DNA of 64,000 nt from Kingdonia uniflora. Taxonomy: Eukaryota; Streptophyta; Magnoliopsida; Ranunculales; Circaeasteraceae. The position numbers and the translations under genes are program-made. Below, in pieces: positions 20,244 through 31,703 of the stretch; the first letter of the stretch is position 1, and every line of letters begins with the position of its first letter. The stretch is from assembly GCA_014058105.1 (NCBI GenBank), contig JACGCM010000715.1:3906001-3970000 (forward strand). Direction: 5' to 3'. The notes beneath the pieces are model-generated. The model ran no database searches. It saw only the letters and a list, made by a program, of their open reading frames with translations, and had not been told where the DNA came from.

Positions 20244-22553
20244 ATGATGAACTGCAACTATTTCTCGTGCTTGTTTTCTTCATCTACAGCTGAAATCAGC
20301 GACATCACTGAAGGTAATTAAACATCAAGAGTTTTCGTAAATTTGTACGCGTTTTTTTTTCCTGCATGTTGTTGGAGTTTAAGGTGTATTAGTTCCAGCC
20401 TGATAATTTTGATGAAACTTAGATATGGAAGATCTTGGAAGTGTTGAAATTTACTCTTATAAGCAATTGAATGAGGCGACTCAAGGATTTCGATCACCGA
20501 ATAAGATTGGTGAAGGCGGTTTTGGCTCTGTTTATAAGGTAATTTAAGTCAATCTGATCATTTCTCCTTATGGTTTCGTTTCCTTTATTTGAGCTGCAAT
20601 TCATGTCTCTTAATTTTCCTTTAGAGATGTCATGTTGTCTAAAATACATTTTTGGTCCTCTTCGATTCGACTCTGCCACTGTATTTTTTTCTTTTATTCG
20701 AGCGAATATAGACATATAGTTCAAAGTGCGGTTGTTGTGCTTTTTAGGAAAGCTCCAGGGTCACCATGATCAGAAAGCAAAAAAAATACACCGTAATTGA
20801 AAAGGGTTAGGTCAATTAAGGAGACTTAGAAAGAGAATTCAATTGTGACATTGTTTTTGGTCTACCAAATACCTAAAATTGGGCTAAGTCTCTCACATTG
20901 TACTTATAGATAATTGGAAGGAAACATTTCTAGATATCGGTCCGTTGAAATAATTGCTTAAACAACGTTTATCGGGTGACTGAACCATTTGATTACACTA
21001 GTCTCTTTAGCCGTCGTGAATTTCTAATATGTAACTTCGATCGATATGTGCTTTCGTTGAGCTTAGCAACGTTAGCTTGTAACCCAAGTGGGAGCACTAA
21101 GGTGGTTGGACACTGATTTGAAAAAATAAAAATAAAAATATATCGATATGTGCATTTTCCATGCTAGATCCTGCACTTCAGTCTCTGAAAATTTCCTGCG
21201 GTTTTTCAGTTTTAGGGCATTGGTTTACCTTCATGCTAATAACCATGCAGGGGAAACTTTTAGATGGAGCTATGGTAGCCGTAAAAGTGCTCTCAGTAGA
21301 ATCAAGACAAGGCCATAGTGAGTTTATGGCTGAGATAGCTTCGATGTCCAATGTCAGACACAAAAATTTGGCTAAGATTCGCGGTGTATGTATCGAAGGA
21401 ACCCATAGAATTCTAGTTTATGATTACATGGAAAACAACAGCCTTGCACAAATCTTGTTTGGTAAGTCACTCACTTGGCCTTCAACAATTCACAACTTCT
21501 CTTCAGACGTTATTTGCAACAAATATCTTATATAATTTCATTTTCTTTGATTTTAGGTAACGAGATTAAAACGGTTGAGCTAAACTGGGAAATTCGACGT
21601 GATATTTGCCTAGGAATTGCCCATGGTCTTGCTCATCTTCACGAGGAGACTAAGCCACATATTGTTCATAGAGATATCAAAGCTAGCAATATACTTCTAG
21701 ATTGGGATTTTACAGCCAAAGTTTCGGATTTTGGGCTTTCAAAGCTATTTCCAGATAACATTACACACATTAGTACTCGTGTTGCAGGGACATTGTAAGT
21801 TCATCTTCTACTTTCCCTTTAATCTCTTCATTGTAATAGAGCAAAATTGATGAAAATTGCGGCAGAACTTGGTTTTCTGGGGCAACAACTTTCGGTCTAT
21901 GTTGTTCAAGCATGTTCCAATTAGTGTTTCTAACGTTGCTTGATTGCAAATCTTTCAGAGGATATATGGCTCCGGAATACGCAATTAGCGGGCACTTAAC
22001 GAGAAAATCAGATGTTTACAGCTTTGGGGTACTACTCTTAGAAATTCTAAGCGGGCGGTGTGTCATAGAATTCGATATAGAACTTGGGGAATACTATCTT
22101 GTGGAGAAGGTAAACTCTAGGCCATACCATACATTTATTTGAGATGTCATAGTAAACATTTGAGTAAGTTTAGTGACAATGTGGATGCAGGCATGGGAGA
22201 TGTACAATGACGGAAATTTATTACAACTAATGGACCCGTCACTAAGAGGGGATTTCCCCGATGAAGAAGTGGTTAGATTCTTGAAAGTGGGATTATTATG
22301 TGTCCAAGAGACTCCTAGCCTTAGACCGCGGATGTCTAAAGCAGCAAAGGTGATGTCCAATGAGATTGATATAAGAGAAGTAGAGATTTCAAAGCCAGGG
22401 CTCATTGCGGATTTGATGAAAGTGAAGATAGTTTCGAAGAAAAACACTTATAGTACCAATTCCAAAACCTCTACCAATAGTGAAACTCGGAGCTCTATGT
22501 CCTGCACTTTTTCGAGTAACTCTGTATTTTCTAATAACTCCATTGTTTCGTAG
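20244..22553 (+). CDS. CRPK1-like: Receptor-like cytoplasmic serine/threonine kinase (cold-responsive protein kinase 1-like), six exons
   Basis: Exons 20244-20313, 20423-20538, 21251-21461, 21557-21794, 21959-22109 and 22191-22553 join in frame (1149 bp, 382 residues), all with GT-AG introns. Kinase landmarks: glycine loop GEGGFGSVY (53-61), VAVKV with Lys74, alpha-C Glu90, HRDIKASN with catalytic Asp172, DFG at 190-192, RVAGTLGYMAPEY (APE 216-218), and [12 protein letters not shown]. There is no signal peptide or membrane helix: it is an RD-type cytoplasmic kinase. Cys residues in the first ten residues could be palmitoylated. The Ser/Thr/Asn-rich tail (last about 45 residues) is typical. 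Closest remembered relatives are At1g16670 (CRPK1) and paralogues, where CRPK1 phosphorylates 14-3-3 proteins in cold signalling; sharing that role is inference. Two ATGs start the frame (20244, 20247). All key residues are present, so it appears functional. Confidence 0.88.
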
Positions 22554-23371
22554 TGATTTTTTTTGGAGGGAGATTGTGCTTGACCACTTGAATGGAATGT
22601 AAAAAACATTTTTTGCTCTTATGATCATAAGTACAAGGGTCTAAAAGTTGCCAAGTCGATCTGGAGACGCCCCCTGAAATGACACCATGTCTAATGTAAC
22701 AACATCTTCAATGGTTATAGTATCATGTCTTTAGTAAAGCCAACAGATGGCTGATTTTTTAACCTCCTTTTACACTGTTTTTGGTCTTTATACCCTTTCC
22801 CCTAGCTCCTTGCCTGCTCTTTTTGTTATTATGTTTAAGGAGGATGCTGAGGGCAAGAGGTACCTTAGATTGTAAAGTTTTGTTCTTCTGAATATATCTG
22901 GTTGCGGGGTCCTTGCCTAACCCCAGCTTGCCTAGAATTTTTTTTGTTTTGTTTTTTTACTGCAAGTAATAGTTTAAGTCCACATTGGTAATTGAAGAAT
23001 GAAGAGTGTTGAATAGCTTTAAAACTGATACCTACATTCATGTGGTTGGCCCAAGTGTGTAAATGATGCGCATTTCTTTGATTAGGTCCATTGAATGGCA
23101 CATTATCTAAATAACTTGGGCGTTTTGTAGTTTCTGGCACAAATTCACAAAACAACCAAGTCCCTCCCTGCTTGCTCTCCAAAATCAAACCAGTAAGTCA
23201 TTCTTTTCTGTAATTTTCTCTTCTTCAATGCATTTCCATCCCATATAAGGGTTGATTTTGTGGGGAAATCACTCTCATTTCGTTTATCTATCAATGGGTT
23301 TGATCTTTGGACAATGGGAAATCTTGGGTTTGAGTTATTTTATGCTTTTTTAGAAGAAATTTTGAGGTTTC
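22554..23371. other. Kinase 3' UTR and downstream spacer
   Basis: The sequence after the stop is likely 3' UTR; AATGGAATGTAAAAAAC (about 22591) is a possible polyadenylation region. From 22640 no gene is recognisable. At 23200-23370 a pyrimidine-rich stretch and a 62-codon ORF precede the copia LTR and may be an interrupted 5' region of another transcript, but no family is recognised. Confidence 0.4.
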
Positions 23372-23645
23372 TGTTGAGAACAAAAGCCAAACACTCTAGT
23401 CTAACATACAATCTCATACACACACATACAATAACACATGATACATGATAGAGAGAGGAGAGAGAGAGCTTATATTATAAACTTGTTATCTTATAGAAAT
23501 ACCACCACAAAGGTGTATATATTGGAGGCTACAACATGTCTCTAAAAATTCTCCCCAGAAAGCCTAGGTGAATGGTTTGGGTTAGGAGTCGACGGGTCAC
23601 CCCAACCTAGTGTGGGTTAGACCCAAACCGAACTTGTTCCTAACA
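23372..23645 (-). repeat. Copia 1 LTR (left, 3')
   Basis: On plus it begins TGTTGAGAACAAAAGCC and ends GAACTTGTTCCTAACA; homologous along its length with 36163-36441. Contains CACA-rich and GAGA-rich tracts (23410-23470). The minus-strand purine run GAGGAAG just outside (23646-23653) is the likely PPT remnant. Confidence 0.75.
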
Positions 23646-23899
23646 CTTCCTCGTGGGGTGTTCCACATCTAGACGACTTGCCTCATTAAAACTTCTGCCT
23701 AACAAAACCTTTTGGGCAAAAAACTATACAATAAAAGAGTACAATCCTATGTCACAGATGGGTGGTGGACGCGTATAAGTTGTCTCATCAAAACCTCCAG
23801 CCAGTAAAACCTCTAAGGAAAAAACTGCGCAATCAGGAAAAATAGTACAACACACAAGTGCCCACCTCAGGTGGAGATCTCTTCCCCTGACGTCGATCT

Positions 23900-24400
23900 C
23901 CCAGAGATGTGTCTCCCAGAGACGTCAAAGATTATAAACTTCGTATGTCTATTCGGTGTACCAATATCTTGAACGTAGGTGGTGCAAGAGTCTTCGGGAA
24001 TAGATCTTCTAAGTTGTCTGTTGAATGGTTTTGAGCAACATCAATTTCATTTGTCTTTTATAATTTGTGAGTATGGAAGAACTTTGGTAAAATATGGTTG
24101 GTTCTGTCGTCTTGGATAAAACCTTCTCTGACTTGAGCAATGCATGCAGTATTGTCTTCATAAAAAGTCATAGGTTTCTTCTGGACAGAACTTCGTCCAC
24201 AAGTTCCGTTGATGTAATTTGTTATGGAGTGTAACCAAAAATATTCTCTGCCAGCTTCATGAAGAGTAAAAATTTCTGTGTGTTCAAGGATGTAGCGACT
24301 GTCGTCTGTTTCACTAATCTCCATGAAATTGTTGTATGTCCATACATAAGCACATAGCCCGTTTGACAACGGCTTATTTGTGGGCCTGACAAGTATCATA
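23900..24400 (-). pseudogene. Copia 1 RNase H
   Basis: The minus-strand frame 24058-24399 reads ..FTLHEAGREYFWLHSIT, CGRSSVQKKPMTFYEDNTAC, IAQVREGFIQDDRTNHILPKFF and HTHKL, the copia RNase H end (usual ..LYEDNAACIAQxKxGYIKGDRTKHI.PKFF). Beyond the stop near 24058 the frame continues ..IDVAQNHSTDNLEDLFPKTL (usual STDNLADLFTKALP). It degraded RNA in hybrids; non-functional here. Confidence 0.75.
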
Positions 24401-26020
24401 CCTCGGCGTACTCTATAATTTTAAGTTTACCATTTATCAGGTAGGATATACCCAAGTCTATTGTGCCAGTTTTAGTTACTATAGAATGTGCTAATCCTAT
24501 TCCAGTATATCTGGGTAGTACTAGAATTGTGGCGAGCCAGGCAGTTCATAACGAATGAGATATCGGGTTTAGTACACCCAGCTAAGTAAAACAAAACACT
24601 GATTACTCCTAGATAAGGTGTACCGGGCCTAGGAGTTCCTTCCCCTCATTAGGAGGGTGGAAGATGTCCTTGTCCACCTTCAGGTGATGGACTATAATAG
24701 GCATGCTCAAGCTATGAGCTGCATCCATATCGCATATTGAACGAGTATGCCACTACCAAGATGTTCGATCTATAAATCGTCACATTGCTTAGTTTTCCAA
24801 GGTCTTTAATTTCAAATTCCTTTCCCAAAAATATTCGACGGCTCTCGTGATCTCCTCCAAAGTTCTGATAATATCTTGATCATCTAGTATATTGTTATGA
24901 TGACTATGCAAGTATCTATATTCTTAGTGAGAATGCATGGGCAAATAAGACCCTTTGCAAAGTCCCCGACCTTCAAGTACTTAGTCAGCTTACTGTACCA
25001 TATGATCCCTGATTGCTTCAAGCCAATAGTGACTTATCAAGTTTATTACATACGCATCTCGTACGTTAGGCCTAATTGCTTTTGAAAGCTTATACCGTTT
25101 GGGTAGTTTCTTGTAGATGTCTGTATCTAGTTTCTCGTATAGATACGCGTTACCTACATAAGACACATATATTACTTGTCCTGGAAAACTGATAAACTGA
25201 TCAAGTACTAGAAAGTTATAGCGTCTATGAATAGAGAATAGGTCTTATCGTAATCGATTCCAGGTTTGTTTAGGGAACACCTAGGCAACTAGTCTTGCAT
25301 TGATCTAATAATCTCTTTGAGTTTATTACGTTTCTGTACGAATTCTCATTTTTATCCGACAAGCTCTATAACATCACTTCGTATTTTTCTAGCGAGTTGG
25401 GCTCTACTTGGATTCCAGACTCCCAATTTGGCCAATGTACAACAATGCACAATTATTTACAATATGTTGTTCAAAATCCTCATTCTAGATGGTGAGCGCA
25501 GCAGTGAGGGTGAATGCGTTATCGACGATCACTTAAATGATCTTACGTTGTACAATTACATATATAATAGATCGAGATCTCTTTATTAACATATACATGT
25601 GTCACGCTAGGCTTGTCTCGTAATGCATCAACTGGTCGTGTAACTACTATTGCCTTGTCGATGGGTGGTTCCATCCCCGATGAACCGGTTATACCATAAG
25701 CCATATCTTGTCCCCAATTCTGCTGCTCGACGGCGCAAAATGCTTTCTTTCAACGGTACTCTGTGCGTAGCGCAAGTCTTAAATTCATTTGTAGGAGGCA
25801 CGCCAGTTCCTCAGAATGTCTGGCTGTACAGGTACATTACTTGGAGGTACATGCATCTTGGTTACTCTAGCAGTGTCGCTGAATGCTTCTAAGTAATTCA
25901 TCTAAGTCCTATTGCAAGTGAAGAATCCGTTGAACCTTATTGTCACTCTACTATGTGAAATGATCTAGATGAGATAGTGATGATATTTCCCAAGTTAACT
26001 TAGGAACTTCCGCAGCATTA
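24401..26020 (-). pseudogene. Copia 1 RT and IN-RT linker, heavily decayed
   Basis: Minus strand at about 25740-25900 reads MNYLEAFSDTARVTKMHVPP, then SNVPVQPDIL, corresponding to the copia spacer (..DAFTDTKxVTKSHIPAANxPARI). RT motifs in 24401-25580 are too degraded to place individually. Plus-strand ORFs in this span (25317-25892) are shadows. Confidence 0.5.
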
Positions 26021-26820
26021 TCGGTCACATCTCCCCCTAATGCCAGGAAAATTGTCTCATCAAAGTAACAATCAGCCATGTAAAAAACATGTAGTAAATA
26101 CGCTGCCAGTGGATTTTAAATATCTAATGATAGATGATGAATCGTAACCCACATAAATACTAGGCCAACGTTTGGGGACCCAATTTCATGCATTGTGGAG
26201 GTGCCCTCGATACCTGTACGATACATTCAAATTTACACAGAAGGGCGACACTGGATTCCAACCCAGTTACTAGTTACTTTAGAAAAAATTGATGATTCGC
26301 TATCAGACAAACTCTAATCAGTATCGTTAGACCACTGTAATAACAGTGGTCTAACGATTAGATATAATCGCTTGATTAGGCTCTCCACCAACCCAAACTT
26401 GGTGTGGAAATGGGGTATACTCGATACTCAATCATCTATCCCATTAGCGGTACGATAATCATTAGAAGGTACGAGAGGTTAAATCACCAGCTTTGTCAAG
26501 TCGATTCGATTTGATCGATGGATTCAGAAACCGAGCCTGTAATTTAATGATCTAAGTGAGAAGTCATGCTAATATTGCGTTCCTAGTTATTGACAATAGG
26601 CAAACATAAGACCATCTCCAAGATGCATCTATTATGACTATAAATACTCAAAGGTCCACTATGTGGATAGACAGGTCCACATGTCTCTCCATGGATGAAT
26701 TAGAAAAAAGACTGGAGATGCCACACCACCTTGGTCATACTAGGGCGAACAATTGACTTTCTTTGAAAGCAATCATTACACGGATATTCTCTATATCTTC
26801 TTCCCTTTAAAGGAAAGTTA
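26021..26820 (-). pseudogene. Copia 1 integrase, decayed
   Basis: The minus strand gives MADCYFDETIFLALGGD (about 26025-26080; usual ADCxFDETxFPxLGG), YDSSSIIRYLK (about 26110-26145), ..GPQT.AQY, and further right fragments like AGDLTSRTF (usual AGEFTSQAF), placing integrase core and C-terminal domain in order. Many stops. A 15-bp perfect hairpin lies within it at 26324-26357. Confidence 0.6.
26324..26357. repeat. Perfect 15-bp stem hairpin
   Basis: TCGTTAGACCACTGT and ACAGTGGTCTAACGA are exact reverse complements separated by AATA. No poly-T tail or gene end adjoins it; it interrupts the decayed integrase frame. Confidence 0.8.
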
Positions 26821-26990
26821 AAAAGTATTCCCGATAATCCTTCTCATTATTCTAGCCCGTAGGAGTGTATTGGAAGCCGTTCTAAGATCGCTGTCAGACC
26901 TTTAAACGTGGATGTAATGCACAGAATCTGGCTGTCATTTTCTCCTACCGTCTCCTGCTTGATAACCATTATCATGTAGGTACTTGCTAA

Positions 26991-26995
26991 CCATT
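26991..26995 (+). repeat. Target-site duplication, left copy (CCATT)
   Basis: Repeated at 32480-32484 on the other side of copia 2, fixing both boundaries of that element. Confidence 0.8.
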
Positions 26996-27726
26996 TATTA
27001 AGAATTGAGGTAGCTACTCTCTCTTCTATCCAAGAACGATACGCGGAATACGCCGAATCAAGAAATAGATAGAAGGCAGAATAATAAAGAAGATAAATTT
27101 TTTCCCGAAGGAGGGAAGTGGAAAACCTTTTCGGATGAAAAACCACTCCCCATGAACAATCCACTATAATCAAACATGTTACACACGATCTTCTCCAAGC
27201 TTCTCAAGCTCTGTAATGGAGTCTCTCAAACCCTAGCTCTCTAGTATTAAACTCACCAAAAGATAAATAGGCTAACAAATAACCTAAGTCCTCTTTATAT
27301 ACTAGAGGACTAAGTACAAGTAGAATGGATCTCGAGGTAAACTTAACGTCTCAGACGACCTTCTAAAGACAACCTACGCACACCTCGTTCGAACAAAATC
27401 CAATATCGCTCGAATGACTTTGATGATAAAGGTTCCAGCCCTAGAGAACAACACATGTCATTCGAACGAAATGAAGCTCGTTCGAATGACTTCTTCGGTC
27501 TTTAGATTTCCAATGCAAAAAACAGCCATCTCAATCAAACGACTTTGACAATTTCAACTTCACACTTAGCAGCTCGTAACCTGGTCGAATAGAACCAACT
27601 CGAACTGAAATAACTCGAAATGAACATTTAAAAAAAAAATCTCATTTTAAATCCGTCTTCAATCCTTGAACTGAACTATTTCAAACTGAAGCTACATCGA
27701 ACATAATTCGAGTTCATACCTTAACA
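26996..27726 (-). repeat. Copia 2 LTR (left, 3')
   Basis: Homologous along its length with 31720-32479. Ends (plus) GTTCATACCTTAACA. Contains three exact TTCGAA copies between 27385 and 27505 in GTTCGAA/ATTCGAA contexts. ORFs in it (such as 26847-27173) are not genes: the same frame recurs in the other LTR. Confidence 0.82.
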
Positions 27727-28250
27727 ATCTACCACTTGAAGTCGAATCTACCTTAACCCATTTCTTGATCTCCAAATGAATTGCTCGCACTACCCAGACC
27801 TTCAATCTTAAAGACCCACAGAAGTTGCACATGTCGTCAACTTCTAAAAAATCACCATCTTCGTAAACATATCGGCCGAATTCACATCAACATGAATCTT
27901 TACGAGCTTCAACACACCGTTCTCGAGGAGCGAACGAATATAGTGATACCGAATGTCAATATGTTAGGTCCTAGAGTAAAAAGTTAAATTCTTCGCTAAG
28001 TGTATAACGCTTTGACTATCACTATACAACTTAGGAGAAAGTTGTTCTCTACCAAGCTCTTTCATCAAGCCTTTAAGCCAAACCATATCCTTGTAAACTT
28101 CCGTAGCTGTAACATATTCCACCTCCATCGTAGACAAAACTACAGTCTTCTGTAGCCTAGAATCCCATGTAACCGCACCGCTTCCCAATGTAAATATGAA
28201 ACCACTAGTGCTCTTTTGTCTATTAATGTCACCCGCTAAATCAGAATAAA
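27727..28250 (-). pseudogene. Copia 2 RNase H
   Basis: Minus-strand GAVTWDSRLQKTVVLSTMEV, then EYVTATEVYKDMVWLKGLMK and ..PKLYSDSQSVIHLAKN, match the Tork-type RNase H (usual W.S.LQ..VALSTTEAEY.A..EA.KE..WLK), followed by a RYHYIR.L end. Stops near 27964 and elsewhere. Normal C-terminal position before the 3' LTR. Confidence 0.75.
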
Positions 28251-29398
28251 AGAAACCCTATAAGAATATCTTGAGTCCCCTTTAGATACCTCAGTATCTA
28301 TTTTACAGCTCTTAAATGCTCCTTGTTTGGATTACTCATATACCTACTAATAACTCCTACTGTTTGGGAAATATCTGGTCTCGTATAAATCATAGCATAC
28401 ATTAGGCTACCAACCGCTAATTGTTAAAGAACCTTTCGTAACTCATTGCGATTCTTCTGCGTCTTCGGATAACAATCCTTTGATAATTTAAAGTGACCTC
28501 CCAATGGTGTACTAACAACCTTAGAACTATCCATATTAAACCGCTTAAGTACTTTGCCGATGTACTCAGCTTGAGATAACTTCAATTCTTGTCGCTTTCT
28601 ATCCCTTGTAACACGTATACCAAGAACTTATTTCGCCGCACCCAAGTCCTTCATAGAAAACTCCTGGGATAACTGTTCCTTCAACTTGACAATTTCTCCG
28701 ATGTCAGCACTTGCTACCAATATATCATCTACTTACATAAGTAGAATAATATATGAGTTCCTTATAATTTTGATAAAACAACAGTGATCCGCATTGCTCT
28801 TCGAATAACCATTTCTGGACATGAATTATTCAAACTTCAAATACCACTGTCTCAGCGATTGTTTCAAACCATATAAGCTCTTCGTGAGCCTACATACAAG
28901 ATCTTCTTTCCCTTTAACTGAATACCCTTATGGCTGCTTCATATAAATTTCTTCATCAAGGTTACCGTGAAGAAATGCTGTCTTGACATCAAGTTGCTCA
29001 AGATACAAATCTTCAACTGCAACTATATTCATCACAACCTGAATAGTAAACATCTTCCCAATAGAAGCAAAGATCTCACCAAAATCAACGCCTTCTTTAT
29101 GCTAAAAGCCCTTCACCACAAGTCTAGCCTTCATTCTCCTTGAACCATCAAATTCTTACTTTAGTCTGTATACCCATTTGTTGTGCAATACTCTCTTCCC
29201 TTTCGATAACCAAACTAAATCCTAAGTTTGATTTACTGATAATGAATGCATCTCATTATCCATAGCAAGCTCCACCTTGCTCTTAACTTCTACATCTAAA
29301 GCCTCTTTGTAACTTTCTGGTTCACCACCATCTATAAGTAACAAGTGATTTAGAGAGTTAACTTACCTAGCCAGAACTCTTGGAATTCTAGGCTCCTT
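28251..29398 (-). pseudogene. Copia 2 reverse transcriptase, degenerate
   Basis: The minus strand carries decayed RT text between integrase and RNase H, including a YVDDI-like active-site region near 28720-28735 interrupted by a stop, the VKTAFLHG(N)LDEEI-like block near 28945-28985, and VNPK..-like ends. Single motifs are imperfect, so the assignment leans on position and on blocks recognised either side. Confidence 0.55.
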
Positions 29399-30400
29399 TC
29401 AAAGTGCTATTAGAATGTCTAGGTCATTAGGTTTTTTGCCTTGATCTGGTACATCAGACTCAACCATGACTTCTTTATCAACCTCTCGAGAGGGTTCATC
29501 ATCAATGTTGACACATTTTGCAGCTTCACTTCGATTCCTTTCCACATGTACTTTGAAGTCTTTATACAAGACTTCTTCATTGAATGTAACATTACGGCTC
29601 CGGATGATTTTCTGATTCTTTGCATCCCAAAATCGGTACCCAAACTCATCACCACAATATCCAATAAATATGCACTTCATTGAATTTGCATCTAACTTTG
29701 TTCTTCTATCTGAATTATCAAGCACATATGAGGTACAACCAAAAATATGCAAGTGAGTAAGGTTTACCTCTTTACCAATCTATGCTTCTTCATGAAGTCC
29801 AAAGTCCAAAGTCGTTGAAGTCCCTCTATTAATCAAGTACGCTGCCGTACTAACCGCATCCACCCAAAAATATTTTGGCAATCCAGCGTTGAGTCTCATA
29901 CTCCTCGCACTTTCGTTTATTGTTCGGTTCATCCATTCTGTAATACCATTTTGTTACAGTGTTTGGGGAATAGTTTTTTATCTTCTAATCATGTTTAATG
30001 TGTAAAAGTCTTCAAACTCGTCACTACAGTATTTTCCCCCGCTATCCGACCTAAGATACTTCAGTTTCAAACTGGTTTTATTTTCAATTAGAGCCCTTCA
30101 CTTTTTGAATTTATCAAACACATTTGATTTGTTCTTTACAAAGTAGACCCACAGTTTACGAGTAGCGTCATCAATGCAAGTAACGCAGTAATGAGAACCA
30201 CCAAGAGAAGACACCTTGGTTGGCACCCAAATATCTATGTGAACAAGATCCAGCTTTCCAGGTTTCCTTGATCTTCAAGTTATTTTGAAACTGACCTTCT
30301 TCTGCTTCCCAAGAACACACTCTTCACAAAAATTTAGATCAAACTTATCAAGACCCTCTAGTTTTCCCTTTATTACCATCATCTTCATCCCCTTATGTGA
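29399..30400 (-). pseudogene. Copia 2 integrase
   Basis: The minus ORF 29399-29752 reads MHIFGCTSYVLDNSDRRTKL, DANSMKCIFIGYCGDEFGYR, FWDAKNQKIIRSRNVTFNEE, the integrase C-terminal (GKEI) region of Tork-like copia. To the right, decayed text includes MNRTINESARSMRLNAGLPK..FW..A..TAAYLINR (about 29830-29940). Catalytic-core parts extend to about 30400 with frameshifts. Confidence 0.72.
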
Positions 30401-30990
30401 CCAAGCCATTTATGCCATGTACTTGTATCAGTCCCTGGAGTGGCTGCACAAATAGTGAAAATTGTGCTTTATGTTGTATACAACATTCCTTGCCTTAAGC
30501 CTCAAGCTACTACCATAGCTCTCTTTGTAACCTTCCAGAAGGTTGCACCAAAGGTGCTTACATATCCACCATCATCCGCCAATTTGCTAACCGATATAAG
30601 GTTACGCCCCAATTTGGGTACAAGTCGCACATTCTGTAAAACCAACGTCGCCCTCGGAGGCAACATCGACCTAGCGTTTCCCTTTTTAGTAATATTGCTT
30701 ACACTCTTATCTGCATGAAAGACCGTACCGAAGTCTCCTTTAACAATATTGGTTAGGAAACCTATGTTTGCAGTAGCATAGAAAGATGCACCCGAATCAA
30801 CTATCCAAGATTCATTAACATCGTCATACAAAAGTAGTAGAGCCTCATAAGAACTGACCTCCTCAGTAAGGGTTATTGTTTCTTTCTCTTCATCATCAAC
30901 TTTCTTAGAAGAAGAGTTACAATCTCGCCTGAAGTGACCATTCTTTCCACAAGTCTAACATGCACTGGGCGGTTTAGACTTTCCTCTTAA
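30401..30990 (-). pseudogene. Copia 2 protease and zinc knuckle
   Basis: The minus ORF 30502-30831 reads ..NESWIVDSGASFYATANIGF.., the aspartic protease active site (DSGAS) of copia, followed by ..VRLVPKLGRNLISVSKLADD, the start of the GAG-pre-integrase. Just upstream (about 30920-30960) the knuckle reads C-stop-T-C-G-K-N-G-H-F-R-R-D-C, so a Trp/Tyr-like position is now a stop. Confidence 0.75.
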
Positions 30991-31703
30991 CTGTGAATGA
31001 TCCCTTCCATATTTTGGCCATTTTCTGTAAGGCTTCCCTCCTTTCTCGACGTTCAATGCTCTGCCATTTGAACTCAAAGAGGGTTATGATGTTTTACGCC
31101 TATTCTCTTCACTCATAATCAAAGGGACTATAGTATCAAATTTAATGTCTTCCTTCCTCGGTGAATTGCTCACAGCTGTAATGAACCCAGCTGTAATGAA
31201 CCCTTCTCAGCTCTCAGGTATCTGCCCTAGATGAGCCCACATTCTCACCTCCTTGGTAAAAGTAATTTCTACGAATTTAAGCTGAACATTAATAGTATTG
31301 AGCTCACTGATATGAGCTTCCACACTACTATTCTCCTTCATCTTCAAAGTAAACAAACGTTATAAAAGATGTACCTTATTTGCCTCGGACGGTTCTGAGT
31401 ACATAGAGGATAAAGTCTCTATTAAACTCTTTGTTATCGTAACTTTGGAGATCATGTATAAAATATCAGATGACCGCACTAACCTGACGGTTCCAAGCGC
31501 CTTGCAATCCAATCGCACCTACTTAGCAACATCGTAATATGCTGGCTTCATCTCAACTCTACCCAGTGGTAAATTAAGATCCTTCTGATTAAAATAATCT
31601 TCTATCTGCATCTTCCACACTCCAAAATTTAAACCATTGAACTTCGTGATCTTTAATTTTTCTTAATCGGCCATTGTTCTTCACCACACAAGCCTTGTAA
31701 CAA
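30991..31703 (-). pseudogene. Copia 2 gag
   Basis: Minus-strand fragments: ..VQWFKFWSVEDADRRLF.. (usual F.G.NF..WK..MQ..L), LGTVRLVRSSDILYMIS, ..TLSSMYSEPSEANKVHLLQ and LFTLKMKENSSVEAHISELN, the UBN2-like Gag core of Tork copia. Frameshifts and stops split it into short ORFs. Confidence 0.7.

Noticed and set aside
21178..21363. Minus-strand ORF opposite kinase exon 3
   Set aside because: Antisense shadow of a well-supported exon.
26847..27173. 108-codon minus ORF as a protein gene
   Set aside because: The same frame (MIIVDCS.GVVF...) recurs at 31589-31897 because both lie in the LTRs of copia 2.
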